A DNA stretch of 27,731 nt, from positions 1-27,731 of the forward strand of contig CALBDW010000170.1 in NCBI GenBank assembly GCA_937927435.1, written 5' to 3'. Numbering within the stretch: the stretch's first letter is position 1; each line of letters opens with the position of its first letter. Below the pieces are notes generated by a model. It made no database searches. It was not told where the DNA came from and saw only the letters and a program-made list of their open reading frames with translations. Source of the DNA: an uncultured Bdellovibrionales bacterium (GTDB taxonomy: Bacteria > Bdellovibrionota > Bdellovibrionia > Bdellovibrionales > JAMPXM01). Below are positions 23,185 through 27,731 of the stretch, one piece after another. A program made the translations under genes and the position numbers.

Positions 23185-23526
23185 ATGTTCGGATTCAGCA
23201 TGGGTGAAATTTTGCTTTTGGCCGCCATCGCGTTGATCGTGATCGGTCCGCGCCAATTGCCCGAGGTAGCGCGGACGATCGGCCGCTTGCTCAATCAATT
23301 CAGGGACGCGTCGAACGAGTTCCAGCGGGCGTTTTTCGAAATAAAGAACGAGGCGGAACAGTCCGTCACGAAGTTTCAAAGCGCGGTGGAGCGTTCGCTC
23401 GAATCGCCCCAGCCTGACCCGCAAAGAAGGTCCGAACCGCAAGCTTCGTTGCCGCCGTCTAAGGCCGCCAAGGCCGATGATGAGGAAAAACAACTGAGCT
23501 TTGATCTGAATAAAGAAGGGTCTTAA
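23185..23526 (+). CDS. tatB: Sec-independent translocase subunit TatB (TatA/B family)
   Basis: This is a TatA/B-family subunit of the twin-arginine translocase, which exports folded proteins across the inner membrane. The 113-residue product has one N-terminal membrane helix (about 6-21, MGEILLLAAIALIVIG) and the hinge GPRQLPEVART. An amphipathic helix (to about residue 55) and a polar, Pro/Ser/Lys-rich tail follow. GP at the hinge instead of FG, a glutamate early in the helix and the long tail favour TatB over TatA. Only one such gene lies next to tatC, so either it serves both roles or tatA is elsewhere. The Shine-Dalgarno sequence is poor. tatC follows after 3 bp. Confidence 0.88.
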   Translation: MFGFSMGEILLLAAIALIVIGPRQLPEVARTIGRLLNQFRDASNEFQRAFFEIKNEAEQSVTKFQSAVERSLESPQPDPQRRSEPQASLPPSKAAKADDEEKQLSFDLNKEGS

Positions 23527-23529
23527 CCG

Positions 23530-24309
23530 ATGCGAGAATCGCTTCCCGGCGAGGACAATCCGAACCATCCGTCGAACGCCCAACCGCTCATCGAACATTT
23601 GACCGAGCTTCGAGATAGGCTCATCAAATCCGCTTGGGGCGTTCTGGCCATGACGGTTGTTTGCTGGGCCTTTAGCTCCCAACTTTTCGATTTCATCCGT
23701 GAGCCGATCTCGCCTTATCTCGAATCGGGCGGTTTGGTATTCACCCATCCGATCGATAAGTTTATGGCGCACCTGAAGGTGTCCCTTCTCGCGGGTGTCA
23801 TCCTGTCGTGTCCGTTTTGGGTCTTTCAGGCCTGGAAGTTCGTTTCACCGGGCCTGTACCTGCACGAAAGACGGTACGGTCTGATGTTTATTTCCGCAGG
23901 ATCAATTTTGTTTTTAGTCGGAGTAAGTTTTGCTTATTTCCTGGTGCTTCCGGCGGCTTTCAACTTCCTTCTGCACTTCGGCGGAGCCGAGGATAAACCG
24001 ATGATTACGATCAGCGAATATCTTTCATTTTTTATTTCGATAACATTAGTTTTCGGACTTGCGTTCGAGCTTCCCTTGGTTATTGTCATGCTCGGCGCGA
24101 TGGGTCTTGTGGACCAGAGGTTCCTTCGCGAAAAGCGCCGCTACATCATTGTCGGACTTGCGGTTATCGCGGCGATCGTTACCCCGCCGGATCTCATGAG
24201 CATGGTCATGCTCTTGGTTCCTATGTGGGTGTTGTACGAGATCTCGATTTTCTTAGTGGGTTTTTTCGCCCGGCGCAGGCAAGTGGCCAGTGAGCTGAGT
24301 GATTCATGA
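23530..24309 (+). CDS. tatC: Sec-independent translocase subunit TatC
   Basis: TatC is the six-helix inner-membrane receptor of the twin-arginine pathway that recognises signal peptides. The 259-residue product has the conserved N-terminal signature PLIEHLTELRDRLIKS (about residues 19-34), with the glutamate and arginine that contact the twin-arginine motif. Downstream it has CPFWVFQAWKFVSPGLYLHE, the periplasmic-loop signature, and DLMSMVMLLVPMWVLYE in the last helices. The length is normal. AAGAAGGG, within the end of tatB, serves as its ribosome site. Its stop overlaps the start of the phosphoesterase gene (ATGA), so the two are likely translated together. Confidence 0.96.
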   Translation: MRESLPGEDNPNHPSNAQPLIEHLTELRDRLIKSAWGVLAMTVVCWAFSSQLFDFIREPISPYLESGGLVFTHPIDKFMAHLKVSLLAGVILSCPFWVFQAWKFVSPGLYLHERRYGLMFISAGSILFLVGVSFAYFLVLPAAFNFLLHFGGAEDKPMITISEYLSFFISITLVFGLAFELPLVIVMLGAMGLVDQRFLREKRRYIIVGLAVIAAIVTPPDLMSMVMLLVPMWVLYEISIFLVGFFARRRQVASELSDS

Positions 24310-25766
24310 TGGCGTTGAAAGACTTTAGGTCAGCGAAATACACGGCCGTCATCAGTGACTTGCATCTTTGTGAGGCCGAGCCTGTTAACGAAAAGTTCCC
24401 GTTGTGGAAGAAATATAAAACCCGGGAGTTCTTTTTTGACGATCTCTTCGCTGAACTGCTGAAGCATCTCGAAAACATGGCAGGCGGCGGGGAGGTCGAA
24501 CTTGTTTTGAACGGTGACATTTTCGATTTCGACAGCGTCATGGCAATCCCCGAAGACGCCCCGTTTCGGATCAGCTGGTTGGAGCGCCGCCGCGGACTTC
24601 TCCCGGAAATGGAAAAATCGCTGTTTAAAATCGACCGCATCTTGGATGACCACCCCGTTTGGGTGCAAGCGTTGCGCCGATTCGTGATGTGCGGGCATCG
24701 GGTCGTTTTTGTAATCGGCAACCACGATTTGGAGCTTCATTGGCCGCAAGTGCAAAGTCGCATTATTGAGCATCTGGAACTTCCCGAAGCTTTTCACGGG
24801 AACATCCGCTTTTGTGAATGGTTTTACATCAGTAACGGCGACACTTTTATCGAGCACGGAAACCAGCAGGATCCGTATTGTTTGTGCATCGATCCGATTC
24901 ATCCATACATTCAGCAGTACAACAAGGTTGAGATCCGGCTCCCATTCGGGAACATCGCCTGCCGGTACATGATAAACGGCATGGGATTTTTCAATCCCCA
25001 TGTTGACTCGAACTACATCATGACCGTCGGTGAGTACGTGAAGTTTTTTGTGAAATACATGGCGCGTGCGCAACCCCTGATCATTTGGACATGGTTTTGG
25101 GGCGCATTCCTGACGTTGACGAAATCGATTTCAGACACGCTCTTACCGTCTTTGCGGGATCCTCTGCAGGTCGAGGACCGCATTGACTTCATCGCCGCCA
25201 AGGCGAACGCCACGCCCCGTATGGTGCGTGAGCTGAGGGAGCTTTTTGCTCATCCCGCTACCCGCCGGCCGATTATTATCGCACGCGAGTTGTGGTTGGA
25301 CCGGGCTTTTTTGATCCTGATTACGCTGATCGCGCTATTGCAGGTTTTCCTTTTCATCAAGCAGGTCTACGACATCTCCTTCTTCTGGATGTTCATTCCG
25401 ATCCTGCTTTTTGTGCCGTTCTTTCTCTTCTACAGCCGCACGATCCAGTCAAACGTGGCCCATTACAAAGAGCCGCGTGATGACGTACTCGCGATGACCG
25501 GCGCGATCACGCATACGCGGAGAGTGGTCTACGGGCATACTCACATGATTCGCCACGAAGTCATCGGTGCCATTGAGCACCTGAATCCGGGCTCATGGTC
25601 TCCGGCATTTCTTGATGTGGAGTGCAAGAAGCCGATCGGACAGAAAGCTTTCATTTGGATCCAACCGGGGGCGAACGGAGTCCGCGAGGCACGTGTGTAC
25701 TACTTCACGGATCGGGTGGCGAAAGAGACGCTGCGTCCGGTTGTGAACCGCGGCGTCGCTGTTTGA
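24306..25766 (+). CDS. Membrane-embedded metallophosphoesterase
   Basis: This is a calcineurin-like metallophosphoesterase with all metal-ligand motifs in order: SDLHL (Asp18, His20), NGDIFDF (Asp71), GNHD (Asn139, His140) and GHTH (410-413). Its substrate is unknown; relatives act on nucleotides, lipid intermediates or nucleic acids. A pair of strong hydrophobic helices lies between GNHD and GHTH (about 334-351 and 357-376, FLILITLIALLQVFLF and FWMFIPILLFVPFFLFY). A weaker hydrophobic patch precedes them near 250-275. With no signal peptide, the hairpin would keep both halves of the active site on the cytoplasmic face. The gene overlaps tatC by 4 bp; a second ATG follows at once at 24309. 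LpxH-like enzymes are shorter and soluble, so I do not assign that name. Confidence 0.8.
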   Translation: MMALKDFRSAKYTAVISDLHLCEAEPVNEKFPLWKKYKTREFFFDDLFAELLKHLENMAGGGEVELVLNGDIFDFDSVMAIPEDAPFRISWLERRRGLLPEMEKSLFKIDRILDDHPVWVQALRRFVMCGHRVVFVIGNHDLELHWPQVQSRIIEHLELPEAFHGNIRFCEWFYISNGDTFIEHGNQQDPYCLCIDPIHPYIQQYNKVEIRLPFGNIACRYMINGMGFFNPHVDSNYIMTVGEYVKFFVKYMARAQPLIIWTWFWGAFLTLTKSISDTLLPSLRDPLQVEDRIDFIAAKANATPRMVRELRELFAHPATRRPIIIARELWLDRAFLILITLIALLQVFLFIKQVYDISFFWMFIPILLFVPFFLFYSRTIQSNVAHYKEPRDDVLAMTGAITHTRRVVYGHTHMIRHEVIGAIEHLNPGSWSPAFLDVECKKPIGQKAFIWIQPGANGVREARVYYFTDRVAKETLRPVVNRGVAV

Positions 25767-25811
25767 TAACGCCCGGCGACGGATTTGGCTCAGGTTTTTA
25801 TAGGGCGGTTC

Positions 25812-25841
25812 TTGTATTGGTGCTCCAATTCGTTCTAAACT
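25812..25841 (+). promoter_or_regulatory. Possible promoter of the histone leader
   Basis: TTGTAT (25812-25817), an 18-bp spacer and TAAACT (25836-25841). A start near 25848 would give a leader of about 110 nt that includes the hairpins at 25880-25904. The box match is moderate. Confidence 0.35.
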
Positions 25842-25879
25842 AGCCGCATCGAGTTGTCTGGACGACCTGAGGAAGTGCA

Positions 25880-25909
25880 GGGGTAGCGTATCCCGGCAAC
25901 CGGGTTTTT
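25880..25909 (+). terminator. Intrinsic terminator with an overlapping alternative hairpin
   Basis: CCCGG (25892-25896), loop caa, CCGGG (25900-25904), then five T (25905-25909) is a compact terminator. Just before it, GGGGTA (25880-25885) can pair with TATCCC (25889-25894), which uses three bases of the terminator stem, so the two cannot both form fully. It may end the tatC-phosphoesterase transcript, attenuate the histone gene, or both. Confidence 0.6.
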
Positions 25910-25957
25910 ACTAACTGCAAACATTTTGTTTTAGCCTTTTAAAAGGGAGACCAAAAG

Positions 25958-26152
25958 ATGGCTGACGTTCTTGTCGTGACCAGCAAAGTGAAAAAGTTCA
26001 TCAAAGAGAAAGGCGGCTGCAATACTTCCGCTGAAACCATCGACATGTTGAGCAAGGCCGTCCAGGTTCTCTGCGAAAAAGGCATCGAGAGCGCGAAAGC
26101 TGATGGCCGTAAAACTGTTATGGCTCGCGACATTGTGATCGACCATCTTTGA
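25958..26152 (+). CDS. Bacterial histone-fold DNA-binding protein (Bd0055-like)
   Basis: The 64-residue product is a single histone fold: short helix 1 (VVTSKVKKFIKEKG), loop with NTSAETI, long helix 2 (about 24-49, IDMLSKAVQVLCEKGIESAK), then loop 2 and helix 3 with RKTVMARDIVIDHL. The RKTV-x-ARDI pattern is the loop-2/helix-3 signature shared with archaeal histones. It closely resembles, as I recall it, Bd0055 of Bdellovibrio bacteriovorus, an abundant chromatin protein reported to bind DNA in an unconventional way. It is expected to be cytoplasmic (nucleoid) and dimeric. GGAG at 25946-25949 precedes the ATG by 8 nt and abuts a perfect palindrome, CCTTTTAAAAGG (25935-25946). Strong intrinsic terminator downstream. 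Confidence 0.92.
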   Translation: MADVLVVTSKVKKFIKEKGGCNTSAETIDMLSKAVQVLCEKGIESAKADGRKTVMARDIVIDHL

Positions 26153-26186
26153 GGTGAATTGACCCTGATAAAAAGGGACATTCAAG

Positions 26187-26227
26187 AAAACCCGCCGTAT
26201 GTTCGGTGATCGAACGGCGGGTTTTTT
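26187..26227. terminator. Strong bidirectional terminator between the histone gene and ligA
   Basis: AAAACCCGCCGT (26187-26198) pairs perfectly with ACGGCGGGTTTT (26214-26225), with T-runs on the plus side (26222-26227) and A-runs on the other. An inner GTTCG/CGAAC pair offers an alternative fold. The T-run overlaps the ligA stop codon. Confidence 0.92.
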
Positions 26228-27731
26228 ATCCCTTGAGCATTTTCTGAAATTCGTCCCAGTCGATGATTTTGATCCCGAGTTCTTCAGCCTTTTTCAGCTT
26301 CGAACCCGCCTCGTCGCCGGCCAGAACGTAGTCGGTCTTCTTGCTGACAGACCCCGAAGTCTCCCCGCCGTGGGCTTCGATGAGGTCTTTTACTTCGTCG
26401 CGCGGAAGCGGCAATGTTCCGGTTATCACGAACTTTTTCCCGGCCAATGTGTTGCTGGCCGCACCGGCGTGCCTTTTTGTTTCGGGCTCGTACGTCACGC
26501 CGAGTTTCTTCAACTCGTTGATTTCGTGCAAAAGCGACTTGTTTGATAAGGCCTTGACGACCGACTCGGCCAGTTTCGGTCCCACGCCTTCGACCGAAAG
26601 CAGGTCCTCCTTCGTCGCAGAAGCCAGGGCCTCAATCGTGCCGAATCTTCTCGCGAGGTCCTTGGCTGTGGTTTCCCCAACAAAGCGGATGCCCAGAGCG
26701 AAGATCAAGCGCGACAGGGTTGTTTTGCGGCTCTGATCGATACTTTCAAGAAGATTTGAGACCGATTTTTCTCCTTGCCGTTCGAGTTGAATCAATTGGT
26801 CGAACGTTAACCGGTAAAGGTCGGAGAAGGATTTCACCAGCCCCTTATCGACAAGGGTCTCGATCATTTTGTCGCCGAGACGTTCGATATTCATCGCCCG
26901 TCGCGAAGCGAAGTGTTTCAACGATTCTTTTAAGATCGCCGGGCAAATCGGGTTCACGCACCGGTAGATCACCTCGCCTTCGATTTTTTCAACGGCCTGA
27001 TGGCAGACGGGGCATTTGTTCGGGATCCTGAACGGCTTTGAATCTTCCGGCCGTTTTTCGAGAACCACTTTAACGACTTCGGGGATCACGTCGCCTGCCC
27101 GCTGAATGATGACTGTGTCGCCGATGCGGACGTCTTTGCGGTCAATCTCGTCTTGGTTGTGAAGAGTGGCGTGCGTGATCGTCACACCGCCGACGCGAGC
27201 TGGTTCCATCACCGCCACGGGCGTGAGCGCTCCCGTCCGTCCGACTTGAACGATGATATCGCGAATGACTGTCGTTCCCTGTTCGGGCTTGAACTTCGCG
27301 GCGATCGCCCAGCGCGGGCTTCGCGCGATGAAGCCCAATTCTTCCTGTTCCTGGAAGCTGTCGACCTTGACGACAATCCCGTCGATATCGAAAGGCAGGC
27401 TGTGCCGGAGCTTTTCAATCGCGTGGTAATATTCGATCGCGCAGTCGACTCCGTGACAGCGGCGCGCGAGCGGCGGGCGCTTCCCTCGGTCCAGCTCTTC
27501 TTGAGCCCGCTTCAGGAAGGTCTCGATATCCTCGTTCTCATCGGCTACACCGACAGTCGGAACCCCGAGATCCGCCATTGCTTGCTCAAATTCCATTTGA
27601 GATTTGAACTTCATCCCTTCGACGACTCCCGGGGCGTAGGCGAACATGCGGAGAGCCCGCTTCTCTGCCACGCGAGGGTCGAGTTGTCGGATGGAACCCG
27701 CAGCGGCGTTTCTCGGGTTCGCGAACGGCAC
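26226..27731 (-). CDS. ligA: NAD-dependent DNA ligase LigA, C-terminal three-quarters (cut by window edge)
   Basis: LigA seals nicks in DNA during replication and repair using NAD. About 501 residues are present; the N-terminal Ia domain and the catalytic lysine lie beyond the window edge. Visible parts are the end of the adenylation domain (ANPRNAAAGSIRQLDP, FDIDGIVVKVDS, KFKPEQGTTVIRDI) and the OB fold (VQVGRTGALTPVAVMEPARV, IIQRAGDVIPEVV). Then come the C4 zinc finger (CPVCHQA to YRCVNPICPA), helix-hairpin-helix repeats (VEGVGPKLAESVV) and a C-terminal BRCT domain (from about 425, LAGKKFVITGTL). The first Met in view is internal, not the start. It is convergent with the histone gene and shares its terminator. 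Confidence 0.96.
   Translation of the reverse strand: MPFANPRNAAAGSIRQLDPRVAEKRALRMFAYAPGVVEGMKFKSQMEFEQAMADLGVPTVGVADENEDIETFLKRAQEELDRGKRPPLARRCHGVDCAIEYYHAIEKLRHSLPFDIDGIVVKVDSFQEQEELGFIARSPRWAIAAKFKPEQGTTVIRDIIVQVGRTGALTPVAVMEPARVGGVTITHATLHNQDEIDRKDVRIGDTVIIQRAGDVIPEVVKVVLEKRPEDSKPFRIPNKCPVCHQAVEKIEGEVIYRCVNPICPAILKESLKHFASRRAMNIERLGDKMIETLVDKGLVKSFSDLYRLTFDQLIQLERQGEKSVSNLLESIDQSRKTTLSRLIFALGIRFVGETTAKDLARRFGTIEALASATKEDLLSVEGVGPKLAESVVKALSNKSLLHEINELKKLGVTYEPETKRHAGAASNTLAGKKFVITGTLPLPRDEVKDLIEAHGGETSGSVSKKTDYVLAGDEAGSKLKKAEELGIKIIDWDEFQKMLKG

Noticed and set aside
25848..25909. Histone leader as a c-di-GMP (GEMM) or guanidine-II riboswitch
   Set aside because: Only short fragments are reminiscent (a GGTAG-like string and one ACGA loop); the conserved core and paired-hairpin layout are missing.

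Overview
The window is chromosomal and gene-dense, with a moderately high GC content. It looks like a Gram-negative bacterium of the Bdellovibrionota (Bdellovibrio-like, or another delta-type lineage). Pointers are a 64-residue histone-fold protein of the type described as Bd0055 in Bdellovibrio bacteriovorus, an LpoA/LppC-like TPR lipoprotein, tandem DksA-type regulators, a TatB-TatC pair, and a zinc-finger-less DnaJ next to GrpE. The assignment rests on recalled family resemblance; no search was run. No rRNA, tRNA, CRISPR, insertion sequence or prophage was seen. The content is mostly core genome with a few unnamed genes.

Layout. Positions 1-515 (minus) hold the N-terminal part of the transcription-repair coupling factor Mfd, cut by the window edge. 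Positions 713-8108 (plus) are a tight seven-gene operon for the membrane arm of NADH dehydrogenase I (nuoA-H-J-K-L-M-N). No peripheral-arm gene (nuoB-G, nuoI) is present. A patatin-like phospholipase (minus) converges on nuoN. Next come a small helix-turn-helix/coiled-coil protein (plus), Lon protease (minus) and an unnamed membrane-anchored protein (plus).

Positions 13468-14575 (minus) hold two DksA/TraR-family genes. One has a complete four-cysteine finger; the other has lost three of the four cysteines. The gap between them carries a promoter-like site and two terminator-like hairpins, which could define a small RNA or an attenuated leader. Positions 14770-19643 (minus) read hemW, grpE, dnaJ (class B), then an LpoA-like TPR lipoprotein. 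A mixed sigma-32/sigma-70-like promoter overlaps the hemW stop codon in front of grpE. A large two-half M16 peptidase starts head-to-head with hemW.

Positions 22520-25766 (plus) hold an unnamed conserved-looking protein, tatB, tatC, and a membrane-hairpin metallophosphoesterase that overlaps tatC by 4 bp. Positions 25958-26152 encode the bacterial histone, behind a leader with a terminator-like hairpin. A strong bidirectional terminator separates it from ligA (minus), whose N-terminal part lies outside the window.

How the genes fit together. The nuo block builds the proton-pumping part of complex I. Lon, GrpE and DnaJ, and probably the M16 peptidase, serve protein quality control. The DksA-type proteins act on RNA polymerase. 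Mfd and LigA serve DNA repair and replication, and the histone packs DNA. TatBC exports folded proteins. The most distinctive element is the histone gene with its possible leader control, followed by the degenerate DksA paralogue and the structured gap beside it.
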